The translations under genes were made by a program, and so were the position numbers. A stretch of 12,481 bases of DNA from SP202 sp036339395. GTDB taxonomy: Bacteria > Planctomycetota > Phycisphaerae > Phycisphaerales > SM1A02. The stretch covers positions 1 to 12,481 of the forward strand of contig JAYZBD010000098.1 in assembly GCA_036339395.1 (NCBI GenBank). The letters are read 5' to 3'. Positions within the stretch are counted from its first letter, which is position 1, and each line of letters begins with the position of its first letter. Below the pieces are notes generated by a model. It was given only the letters and a program-made list of their open reading frames with translations, was not told the DNA's origin and did no database searches. Positions 6,921 through 12,481 of this stretch are shown here, piece after piece.

Positions 6921-8074
6921 CGTGGCAGCGCGCAATCCATGGTCGGTACTGGAGGGGTGCTTGATTCATCCTTCGCCGTGGCGCGGTCAACGGCGATGAT
7001 CAGTCCGATCCCCGCCCCGGTCAGTATCCACCCCGTTCCACCGGAGGAGAGCAGTGGAAGTGCGATGCCCTTTGTTGGCGCCATTCCCGTGACGACCATG
7101 ATGTTCATGAGTGCCTGGAGACCGATTGTCAGGGTTACACCAAGGACCAGGGTCTTCTCGAAGATCGTTGCAGCCTTTCGCAGGACGGACAATCCAAGGA
7201 CAAGGAGAAGCACGTAGAGACAGATCACGACAAGGACACCGACGATGCCAAGTTCCTCGCTGAGAATTGCGAAGATGAAATCCGTCGTGTCTTCAGGGAG
7301 GTACCCGTGCTTCTGGACACTGTTTCCCAGTCCTCGACCCGTGAGTCCACCGCTGGATATGGCAGCCATGGATTGGAGAATGTGGTATCCGGTTCCCTGC
7401 GGGTCTGCATAGGGATCCATGAATGCCTGGAGTCGATCAATCCTGTACGGACTGACCACGACTGCCGCGATGAATCCGCACAGTGCCAATGGAAGCAGGC
7501 AGAGGGCATGCACGATTCGACACCCCGCTGCAAGCAGCAGCAGGATCCCGATGCCGAGCATCAGGACCGCGGTTCCAAGGTCTTCCAGGACAACGGGAAA
7601 CACGAGCAGGAGAATGAGTCCGAGCCCGGGTAGGAATCCCTTTCGAAACTGTTCAAGTGATCCTGCATTGCGAGCAACATGCCAGGCAAGTACCAGGACC
7701 AGGCTCCACTTTGCAATTTCACTGGGCTGAAAACTGAAACTCCCGAAACTGAGCCAGCGGCTGGCCCCGTTGACTTCTCGTCCAAGACCTGGAACATGAA
7801 CGAGGATCAGCAGTGCGACGGAGGAGCAGAGCAGGGTCGGGGCAAGCCAACGACCTGTACTGCCCATTGCCAGTTCCCGTACGGGAACCCGGGATGCTCC
7901 CCAGGCAGCGAGAACAGCCAGGAGTGCAAGGAGGGTTGTGCGGGAGGCCAGCAGGGAGGAGAACTCGAGGTGTGCACCACTGGCAACCCTGACACCAGCC
8001 GAATGGACTCCTACGACCCCGATGGCGAGGAGGCTCATGAGGAGAAGCAGCAGTGCCTGGCCTGAACGGAGCAT
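6917..8074 (-). CDS. ftsW: FtsW-type SEDS peptidoglycan glycosyltransferase
   Basis: This 385-residue polytopic membrane protein has about ten hydrophobic segments and clear SEDS-family blocks: GREVNGASRWLSFG then FQPSEIAKW, LEDLGTA, GNSVQKHGYLPEDTTDF with IFAILSEELG, and APTKGIALPLLSSGGTG. SEDS proteins polymerise lipid II together with a class B penicillin-binding protein. Asp265 in TTDF matches the essential Asp of the large extracellular loop. The NSVQK.GYLPE and PTKG forms favour FtsW over RodA. The N-terminus MLRSGQALLLL fits the family start; no strong Shine-Dalgarno sequence is seen. The C-terminal tail after residue 362 is short and hydrophilic. It overlaps murG by four bases, so lipid II synthesis and use are likely coupled in expression. 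No class B penicillin-binding protein or ftsZ lies in the window. Confidence 0.93.
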   Translation of the reverse strand: MLRSGQALLLLLMSLLAIGVVGVHSAGVRVASGAHLEFSSLLASRTTLLALLAVLAAWGASRVPVRELAMGSTGRWLAPTLLCSSVALLILVHVPGLGREVNGASRWLSFGSFSFQPSEIAKWSLVLVLAWHVARNAGSLEQFRKGFLPGLGLILLLVFPVVLEDLGTAVLMLGIGILLLLAAGCRIVHALCLLPLALCGFIAAVVVSPYRIDRLQAFMDPYADPQGTGYHILQSMAAISSGGLTGRGLGNSVQKHGYLPEDTTDFIFAILSEELGIVGVLVVICLYVLLLVLGLSVLRKAATIFEKTLVLGVTLTIGLQALMNIMVVTGMAPTKGIALPLLSSGGTGWILTGAGIGLIIAVDRATAKDESSTPPVPTMDCALPR

Positions 8075-8134
8075 GAATTGGATATCGACGAGCGGTGTCC
8101 AGCAGTTCCATTCTTTCCATGGAGGCGTGGTGGA

Positions 8135-8437
8135 TCAGTCCTGTGGAGTGGCTGCCACCGATTCGTCCGGGAACTTCTGCTCGTACCTGGCGGGAGAATT
8201 CTGGCCGCCAGGAGATTCAAGGGTTCCAAGTCGAACTGAATAGACGCGTGTACTGACCGGCTGCAGGGCAGGTGCGGTCGGTGCCCGCCCGGCCACCTGG
8301 CGTTGGGTGCATCCCCCGGTATTCATGCTGACCACCATCGCCAGGAAGATGGCGATGCACAGTTGCACCAGGTGGGTCCATTGTCGAGACATGGGGCTGT
8401 ACTCGTCGGGGGGGGATATGAACTCGCCTTCTATCAT
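8135..8437 (-). CDS. Small putative lipoprotein or single-pass membrane protein
   Basis: Read from the ATG at 8437 this is a 100-residue protein. From the ATG at 8392 it is 85 residues and starts MSRQWTHLVQLC, a good signal-sequence N-terminus with a hydrophobic core ending in MNTGGC. The Cys could be lipidated, but the TGGC lipobox is imperfect. The rest is polar, with no recognised domain. A TTG start at 8458 would give 107 residues. None of the starts has a strong ribosome-binding site, although AGG lies just before 8437. A run of eight G (8408-8415) falls between the two candidate ATGs. The gene is 60 nt upstream of ftsW on the same strand and is probably the first gene of that cluster. 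A role in the envelope is inferred from location only. Confidence 0.55.
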   Translation of the reverse strand: MIEGEFISPPDEYSPMSRQWTHLVQLCIAIFLAMVVSMNTGGCTQRQVAGRAPTAPALQPVSTRVYSVRLGTLESPGGQNSPARYEQKFPDESVAATPQD

Positions 8438-8571
8438 CGACCTGCTACGCAGTGCCAATGCAGGGAGATCGTTTCATTTCACGCTATCCCGAATATGTGC
8501 CTTACAACCGATTTGTTCTCGGACTGGAATGAACCCCATTGCCCGAATCAGCGATACCATGCCTTTCCTGC
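8438..8571. promoter_or_regulatory. Divergent intergenic region between the ftsW cluster and miaB
   Basis: These 134 nt separate two gene blocks that are read outward, so promoters in both directions are expected here or just inside the flanking genes. By eye I cannot place a convincing -35/-10 pair on either strand. Confidence 0.4.
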
Positions 8572-10188
8572 ATGGTTGAACTGACAGTGACAGCACGCAG
8601 CCCCGTTGGATCCCTGGTGTACCTGGAGACCTTCGGGTGCCAGATGAACGAGTTGGACAGTGAACTCGTGCGGGGTCATCTCATGGCCTTGGGATATCGC
8701 TTTACACGGGATGCCGAAAAAGCAGGCATCATCCTCTACAACACCTGTTCCGTGAGACAGCAGGCTGAGAACAAGGTTCTGAGCCGTCTTGGACTCCTTG
8801 CGAAAGAGCAGGAAGAAGGCAGGGATGTCATCATCGGTGTGCTTGGATGCATGGCTGAACGGGAAGGTCCCGGTCTGCTGGAACGAGTACCCCAGGTTGA
8901 TTTCATCTGTGGTCCCGGCGATCTCGACAGCGTGCCGATGCTCATTGACAACGCACTGCGTGTCGAGGGTGTTCAACGGGAAGAACGCATCGCGCTCCAG
9001 GGAAATACTGCACGGCGAACGACGACCCTTGCGGCGGCGGAAGACAACCTCGAGTCGCTCGATCTTTCCCGGGCGTTCGATCCGGATGGCGGTGTTGCAG
9101 GTGGGCGTTCCGCCTATGTACGCATTACCCGGGGTTGCAACAAGTTCTGTACCTACTGTGTCGTTCCAGCGACACGTGGTGCGGAAGTCCACCGATCGCC
9201 TGATGCCATCGTGTCGGAATGCAGGCGCCTGGTCGAGCAGGGTGTCCTGGAAGTGACACTGCTCGGGCAGACCGTCAATCACTATCGATATGTCCATGGA
9301 ACGGCTCTTGGAGACGATGGTCGTGAACTTCCGCAGGTCGGAGGTCCGCTTTCAGCCAGCCATGACATGGGTCATGGCAGGGGTGTTACGTCATTTGCGG
9401 GGCTGCTTCATCGTATTCATGAGGACGTGCCGGAGATACGCCGACTTCGTTTCGTTACAAGCTATCCACGTGATTTCGGTGATGATGTACTGGACGTCAT
9501 GTCGTCTTCACCGAGGATCTGTCCGTATCTCCATGTACCGGCACAATCAGGGTCGGATCGAATCCTGTCCGACATGAATCGCGGGTACGACGTTGAGACC
9601 TACCTGCGATTCGTTGATCGTGTTCTCACGAAACTCCCGGATGCATCGATCGCCGGTGATCTCATCGTGGGATTCCCGGGCGAAACAGAGCAGGATTTCC
9701 AGGCGACCTGTGATCTTGTTCGACGTGTTCCATTCAAGAACAACTTCGTCTTCAAGTATTCTCCCCGCCCGGGCACGGTTGCAATCAAGCGTTTCAACGA
9801 TGATGTGCCGGAGCCCGTCAAGCGCAGGCGTTGCAATGAACTCCTCGCCATCCAGGGCGAGGTCAGTGCGGATGTGCATGCGGCATACATCGGCCGAAGC
9901 ATGGACGTCTTCGTTGAACGAGTCAGCCCCCACGAGCAACGAACACAGGGCAAGGTTGAACTGGGCTGGGAACGTCCCGGGACCCAGTTGTCCGGGCGGA
10001 CCATGGGCGACCTGATAACCGTTTTTGATGCCCCGGAGGGGCATGATCCAGAGCAGTACCTGGGGAGTATTCTTCCTGTCCAGATCAAGGGATCGGCTCC
10101 CAGGCTCCTTCGTGGGGATCTCGATCTCAGCGATACGAGGTTTCAGGCGGAATATGAATATGCCAAGAGTGGGTCGAGAGATCGATAG
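8572..10188 (+). CDS. miaB: MiaB, tRNA-2-methylthio-N6-dimethylallyladenosine synthase
   Basis: MiaB is a radical SAM enzyme with two [4Fe-4S] clusters that methylthiolates i6A37 in tRNAs reading UNN codons. From the ATG at 8572 (538 residues) the N-terminal methylthiotransferase cysteines are in TFGCQMNELD (Cys23), NTCSVRQQAENK (Cys59) and GCMAERE (Cys93). The radical SAM motif is RGCNKFCTYCVVPATRG (Cys189, 193 and 196). HVPAQSGS, VGFPGET and KYSPRPGT follow, then a C-terminal TRAM domain from about residue 430. It is longer than E. coli MiaB (474). Extra residues lie before the radical SAM motif (about 130-180) and after LLGQTVNHY. A TTG at 8539 would add 11 residues, but ATG is preferred. 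No clear ribosome-binding site is visible. The downstream non-coding stretch suggests it is transcribed alone. Confidence 0.94.
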   Translation: MVELTVTARSPVGSLVYLETFGCQMNELDSELVRGHLMALGYRFTRDAEKAGIILYNTCSVRQQAENKVLSRLGLLAKEQEEGRDVIIGVLGCMAEREGPGLLERVPQVDFICGPGDLDSVPMLIDNALRVEGVQREERIALQGNTARRTTTLAAAEDNLESLDLSRAFDPDGGVAGGRSAYVRITRGCNKFCTYCVVPATRGAEVHRSPDAIVSECRRLVEQGVLEVTLLGQTVNHYRYVHGTALGDDGRELPQVGGPLSASHDMGHGRGVTSFAGLLHRIHEDVPEIRRLRFVTSYPRDFGDDVLDVMSSSPRICPYLHVPAQSGSDRILSDMNRGYDVETYLRFVDRVLTKLPDASIAGDLIVGFPGETEQDFQATCDLVRRVPFKNNFVFKYSPRPGTVAIKRFNDDVPEPVKRRRCNELLAIQGEVSADVHAAYIGRSMDVFVERVSPHEQRTQGKVELGWERPGTQLSGRTMGDLITVFDAPEGHDPEQYLGSILPVQIKGSAPRLLRGDLDLSDTRFQAEYEYAKSGSRDR

Positions 10189-10276
10189 AAATCCGGTTGT
10201 AGGGCTTATCTTGGTTATTTAGTCCCTTGGGGGGGGCTGTGTAGCAGAATTTAGACACCTGCTTGAAAAAACGACC

Positions 10277-10304
10277 TTGACTGGCTTCAACTGGGGGGTA
10301 ATTT
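10277..10304 (+). promoter_or_regulatory. Candidate sigma70-type promoter
   Basis: TTGACT (10277-10282) and TAATTT (10299-10304) are separated by 16 nt, close to the -35/-10 consensus. The spacer ends in a G6 run, which is unusual. It would drive the secreted-protein gene at 10561 with a leader of about 250 nt. This was found by eye and has not been scored. Confidence 0.3.
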
Positions 10305-10342
10305 CAATGCGGAGATTGCTTAATAGACTGCGTAAATAGGAC

Positions 10343-10371
10343 TTGCAAACTCCTGTGACAACACGAATAAT
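10343..10371 (+). promoter_or_regulatory. Second candidate sigma70-type promoter
   Basis: TTGCAA (10343-10348) and AATAAT (10366-10371) have the optimal 17-nt spacing. Transcription from here would give a leader of about 180 nt that includes the stem-loop at 10453-10502. The -10 box is imperfect; this is an alternative or addition to the box at 10277. Confidence 0.27.
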
Positions 10372-10452
10372 GACCTGTTCACAACACTACCCAACTGGTT
10401 TTGTGAAAGGGCAGGCGGCTTTTGGACGAACCGGTCGCACGCCTGAAGCAGA

Positions 10453-10502
10453 TACTCCTACGGGACATGTGATTGAGAGTCCCAACTCGAGAGTAGGAAG
10501 TA
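10453..10502 (+). promoter_or_regulatory. Nested stem-loop in the 5' leader of the first secreted-protein gene
   Basis: TACTCCTAC (10453-10461) pairs with GTAGGAAGTA (10493-10502), with one bulged A. Directly inside it GGGAC (10462-10466) pairs with GTCCC (10479-10483). The apical loop is 12 nt and includes TGTGAT, and nine unpaired bases lie on the 3' side. The element ends 58 nt before the ATG at 10561. A similarly built structure precedes the paralogue at 11672. It could be an RNA element or a protein-binding inverted repeat. Confidence 0.4.
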
Positions 10503-10560
10503 GTGGGTGGGTAGCACTTTGGATCCAAGGTTCGATGTTGAGAAGAGAAAGGTAACTACC

Positions 10561-11220
10561 ATGAATGTGAAGCATGTATCAGTCTTGGCTGGAGGAGCAT
10601 CACTCCTCCTCGCGTCGGCTGCCGGTGCTGCTTTCAATGGCCTGAGCTATGACGTCGTATCGACGGATGGCATTTCTGGTCACTGGACAGCTCGAATCTA
10701 TGCGGATCTGGGCACTGGCGACCGTCTTGATGCGGTCTACGGTAATGGTGCCAATCCGTTGAGCATGGGCACAACTAGCTCGCTCTACCAGAACTCGTTC
10801 GGAGGAGACACCTCCGCAGCGATCAACCCTGCTCTTTACGGCGCGTTTCCCAGTCTTGTCTATGACAGCTGGGTCACGATTGGCCTGATTGATCAGAATC
10901 CGGATGACGGTGGAAATGCACTTTCAGACATTGGCATGAACTTCGGAGCCGATGAAGTAAGCACCAGCGATGGTTCTTTCTACGTCACCCCGGATGATGC
11001 CCAAGGTCAGGAAATGGGCGGCCGCGTCCTTATCGCGCAGTTCACGACCTCAGGCAATGATTCCCACCTCGTGGGCACCATTAGCATGCAGGGCAAGCTC
11101 GCGGATGGAAGCAACTGGACCGCTGAGAGCGTTTCATACGACTTCGCACTGCCCGCACCCGGTGCACTGGCCCTCCTGGGTCTTGCCGGTGTCGCAGGAC
11201 GTCGTCGACGTCGCGCCTGA
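10561..11220 (+). CDS. Secreted protein with PEP-CTERM-like sorting tail, paralogue A
   Basis: This 219-residue protein starts with a clear signal peptide (MNVKHVSVLAGGASLLL..., likely cleaved near AGA/A at residues 23-24). Its tail is LPAPGALALLGLAG followed by VAG and five Arg, at residues 197-219. That PAP-hydrophobic-Arg pattern resembles PEP-CTERM sorting signals, which are recognised by exosortase-type enzymes and anchor or sort proteins at the cell surface. The core has no domain I can name. It shares many blocks with the next gene: GDRLDAVYG, FGG, DSWVTIGL, YVTPDDAQG, GGRVLIAQ and QGKLADGSNW. The ATG at 10561 is chosen for its signal peptide and for AGAGAAAGG eight nt upstream; an ATG at 10507 would add 18 residues before it. 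It has its own leader and terminator, so it is probably monocistronic. Confidence 0.88.
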   Translation: MNVKHVSVLAGGASLLLASAAGAAFNGLSYDVVSTDGISGHWTARIYADLGTGDRLDAVYGNGANPLSMGTTSSLYQNSFGGDTSAAINPALYGAFPSLVYDSWVTIGLIDQNPDDGGNALSDIGMNFGADEVSTSDGSFYVTPDDAQGQEMGGRVLIAQFTTSGNDSHLVGTISMQGKLADGSNWTAESVSYDFALPAPGALALLGLAGVAGRRRRRA

Positions 11221-11234
11221 GTGCGACGTACGGT

Positions 11235-11253
11235 GCCTTCCCTTGTGGAAGGC
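11235..11253 (+). other. Small stem-loop just after the paralogue A stop codon
   Basis: GCCTTCC (11235-11241) pairs perfectly with GGAAGGC (11247-11253) around a 5-nt loop, and the stem can be extended outward with G-U pairs. No T-run follows. It may protect the mRNA 3' end upstream of the main terminator. Confidence 0.4.
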
Positions 11254-11278
11254 GTCGGCTTCATTCTGAAGCATTTCC

Positions 11279-11312
11279 CCGCCCCGGCCTCTGGCCGGGG
11301 CGGTGTCTTTTT
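11279..11312 (+). terminator. Strong intrinsic terminator of paralogue A
   Basis: CCGCCCCGGCC (11279-11289) and GGCCGGGGCGG (11293-11303) form a perfect 11-bp GC-rich stem with a 3-nt loop. TGTCTTTTT follows (T-run 11308-11312). This is a textbook rho-independent terminator and separates the two secreted-protein genes into different transcripts. Confidence 0.93.
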
Positions 11313-11671
11313 GCAGGCGCAATACCAGGGTTCTTGTCCGGCTGACTACGTCGGTTGGGGCCTGTCCAATTCACCAATATCTCACCTGTCATCCACAATG
11401 AAATCACATTCAAAGAAAGATAAAAATGCCGTTGAATGCACGTTAGAAGCATAATTTCACCAAGTGATGTAAATATCGCCCCTTGTTTCATTTGTATGGC
11501 GTCAACTCCTTGACCACGCCTGATACGGGGGTATCTTCACTACCGGAAGCGATGAGGTGTGATCGTGTGATCCGCCGGCCAGTGCGAACCTGGTGGTGAC
11601 CCGATCGGCTGACACCTCCGAGAGAAGAACCTCGCACATAACTGCAGTTTCTAGTGAAGAGGAGACGGTCA
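11313..11671. other. Non-coding region upstream of paralogue B
   Basis: No credible gene is seen in these 359 nt. The part at about 11395-11500 is clearly more AT-rich than its surroundings, which fits a promoter region, but I could not place a well-spaced -35/-10 pair. A short hairpin GATAC-GGGG-GTATC lies at 11522-11535. The 9-mer CACGCCTGA at 11515-11523 also occurs at 10438-10446 in the leader of paralogue A. The larger stem-loop at 11554-11618 and the ribosome-binding site follow. Confidence 0.5.
11554..11618 (+). promoter_or_regulatory. Nested stem-loop in the 5' leader of paralogue B
   Basis: GAGGTGT (11554-11560) pairs with ACACCTC (11612-11618). Directly inside, GATCG (11561-11565) pairs with CGATC (11602-11606), leaving a 5-nt bulge on the 3' side. 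A small inner hairpin CCAG/CTGG (11579-11582 and 11590-11593) can form in the large loop. TGTGAT directly follows the inner 5' strand. The element ends 53 nt before the ATG at 11672. Its order of stems and 3'-side bulge match the element at 10453-10502 although the stem sequences differ. Confidence 0.42.
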
Positions 11672-12298
11672 ATGAAGACCTATTACCTATGTGGTTCCGG
11701 AGTCGGCGTACTGCTGCTTGCGGGCACTGCATCTGCTGCATACCAAGGTATGTCGGCTGATTTGCATGCCACTTCCGCTTATGGCGATACGTACCGAATC
11801 TACGTGGACCTGGACGCGGGAGATCGCTTGGACGCCGTCTATGGCTCAAGTGAAAATGGCCTTGTTCTTGGTGGCGCAGACGTCTACCAGAACGGGTTTG
11901 GTGGCAACATGTCCACCAATATCAACCCACTCTTGCTTGATACGTTTGCGAGTCTCCATTTTGACAGTTGGGTCACAATCGGCCTGACCGATTCGGATGA
12001 CAATGCACTTTCACAGCAAGGTGTTGATTTCACCAACTTCGGTAACGAAGTGACCACGAGCAACGGCTCCTGGTACGTCACTCCTGACGATGCTCAGGGT
12101 GAAGAAATCGGTGGCAGGGTACTTATTGCCCAGTTGACGGTTTCCAGTGGAGATAGTCTCTATGGAAATCTCAACTTCCAAGGCAAGCTTGCTGACGGAA
12201 GCAACTGGGGTGCAACGGACCAGTGGCTCCCAGCACCTGGTGCACTGGCACTTCTGGGTCTTGCAGGTATTGCAGGTCGTCGTCGCCGACGCGCCTGA
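11672..12298 (+). CDS. Secreted protein with PEP-CTERM-like sorting tail, paralogue B
   Basis: The 208-residue product has a signal peptide (MKTYYLCGSGVGVLLLAG..., likely cleaved after TASA at residue 22). It ends in LPAPGALALLGLAG, IAG and five Arg, the same sorting-type tail as paralogue A. Blocks shared with A run through the whole mature part: GDRLDAVYG, YQN.FGG, DSWVTIGL, YVTPDDAQG, GGRVLIAQ and QGKLADGSNW. Many third-codon positions differ between the two, so the duplication is not recent. The mature protein is acidic and rich in Asp, Asn, Gly and Ser, which fits an extracellular beta-rich protein, but no named domain is recognised. ATG 11672 has AGAGGAG (11658-11664) seven nt upstream; a GTG at 11654 would put six residues before the signal peptide and is less likely. 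It has its own terminator. Confidence 0.88.
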   Translation: MKTYYLCGSGVGVLLLAGTASAAYQGMSADLHATSAYGDTYRIYVDLDAGDRLDAVYGSSENGLVLGGADVYQNGFGGNMSTNINPLLLDTFASLHFDSWVTIGLTDSDDNALSQQGVDFTNFGNEVTTSNGSWYVTPDDAQGEEIGGRVLIAQLTVSSGDSLYGNLNFQGKLADGSNWGATDQWLPAPGALALLGLAGIAGRRRRRA

Positions 12299-12400
12299 GT
12301 CCTTGCAGAACCATGGGCAGGGGCTGTGCCTCTGTCTGGAGTAAGAGATCGTGGATCGAGGTTCCTTGTTGGGACAACGGTCCTTCCAACAGCACACACG

Positions 12401-12435
12401 AATCGCCCTGGGCAGTGCCCAGGGCGATTTCTTTT
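12401..12435 (+). terminator. Strong intrinsic terminator of paralogue B
   Basis: AATCGCCCTGGGC (12401-12413) and GCCCAGGGCGATT (12417-12429) form a perfect 13-bp stem with a 3-nt loop, running into TTTCTTTT (12428-12435). Like the terminator at 11279 it is followed directly by GCAGG. Confidence 0.92.
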
Positions 12436-12447
12436 GCAGGAGGATCT

Positions 12448-12481
12448 ATGCAATCGGCCTTGAAGAGCGTGCAAACACGTA
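12448..12481 (+). CDS. Possible start of a further gene, cut by the window end
   Basis: AGGAGG (12438-12443) lies four nt before an ATG at 12448. The frame (MQSALKSVQTR) stays open to the window end. Eleven codons say nothing about function, and they do not look like a signal peptide. The site begins only three nt after the T-run of the paralogue B terminator, so expression would need read-through or a promoter inside or before that terminator. It could be chance. Confidence 0.35.
   Translation, partial: MQSALKSVQTR

Larger units (their letters stand above)
10189..10560. other. Non-coding region between miaB and the first secreted-protein gene
   Basis: This 372-nt stretch holds no credible gene. 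It contains an eight-G run (10229-10236) and a six-G run (10293-10298), two candidate + strand promoters, a nested stem-loop (10453-10502), the 10-bp palindrome TTGGATCCAA (10518-10527) and the ribosome-binding site of the next gene. No clear intrinsic terminator for miaB is visible. Confidence 0.6.

Noticed and set aside
10387..10575. 62-codon open frame on the - strand upstream of paralogue A
   Set aside because: It covers the leader and ribosome-binding site of the secreted-protein gene and has no supporting motif.
11432..11457. TTGAAT...TAATTT as a promoter for paralogue B
   Set aside because: The spacer is only 14 nt, too short for a sigma70-type promoter.
11261..11491. 76-codon open frame on the - strand between the two secreted-protein genes
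   Set aside because: It runs through the intrinsic terminator, its N-terminal half comes from AT-rich non-coding DNA, and it has no motif.
10378..11671. A known riboswitch (such as c-di-GMP or cobalamin) in the leaders of the secreted-protein genes
   Set aside because: The conserved core sequences of these riboswitch classes are not present. The stem-loops are kept only as unclassified elements.

Overview
This is a GC-rich bacterial chromosomal window with densely packed genes. It most likely comes from a marine planctomycete of the Phycisphaerae type. The best evidence is a pair of secreted proteins at the right end that finish in a PEP-CTERM-like tail (LPAPGALALLGLAG followed by an RRRRR run), a form I associate with Phycisphaerales. 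The FtsW and MurG variants fit that lineage too. No tRNA, rRNA, CRISPR, insertion sequence or phage gene was seen.

Left block, + strand (about 169-3091): a class I glutamine amidotransferase-like hydrolase (peptidase C26 / PuuD-like), a YgfZ-type folate-binding GcvT paralogue, a 42-residue single-pass membrane protein, and an HMG-CoA lyase. Spacings of 29, -4 and 6 nt suggest one operon. The small membrane gene overlaps ygfZ by ATGA and is easily missed.

Middle block, - strand (8437 down to 3082): a small probable lipoprotein or membrane protein, ftsW, murG, an unrecognised 157-residue protein, a diguanylate cyclase with intact GGDEF and I-site, and a calcineurin-like metallophosphoesterase. 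ATGA overlaps join ftsW-murG and the 157-residue gene to the cyclase. The block therefore sets peptidoglycan synthesis (lipid II formation and polymerisation) beside c-di-GMP signalling. The phosphoesterase and HMG-CoA lyase genes converge and overlap by 10 bp.

Right block, + strand (8572 to the end): miaB (tRNA methylthiotransferase), divergent from the - strand block; a roughly 370-nt non-coding stretch with candidate promoters; and two tandem, diverged paralogues encoding secreted proteins with the same core and C-terminal sorting tail. Each paralogue is followed by a strong intrinsic terminator. The 5' leader of each can fold into a similarly built stem-loop 53-58 nt before the start codon. 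The window ends just inside a possible further gene with an AGGAGG ribosome-binding site.

The most interesting points are the paired structured leaders of the paralogous secreted genes, the hidden 42-residue membrane protein, the cell-wall/c-di-GMP gene arrangement with two receiver-like proteins, and the co-occurrence of YgfZ with MiaB, whose activity depends on YgfZ in E. coli. All functions here are read from motifs by eye; no database search was made.
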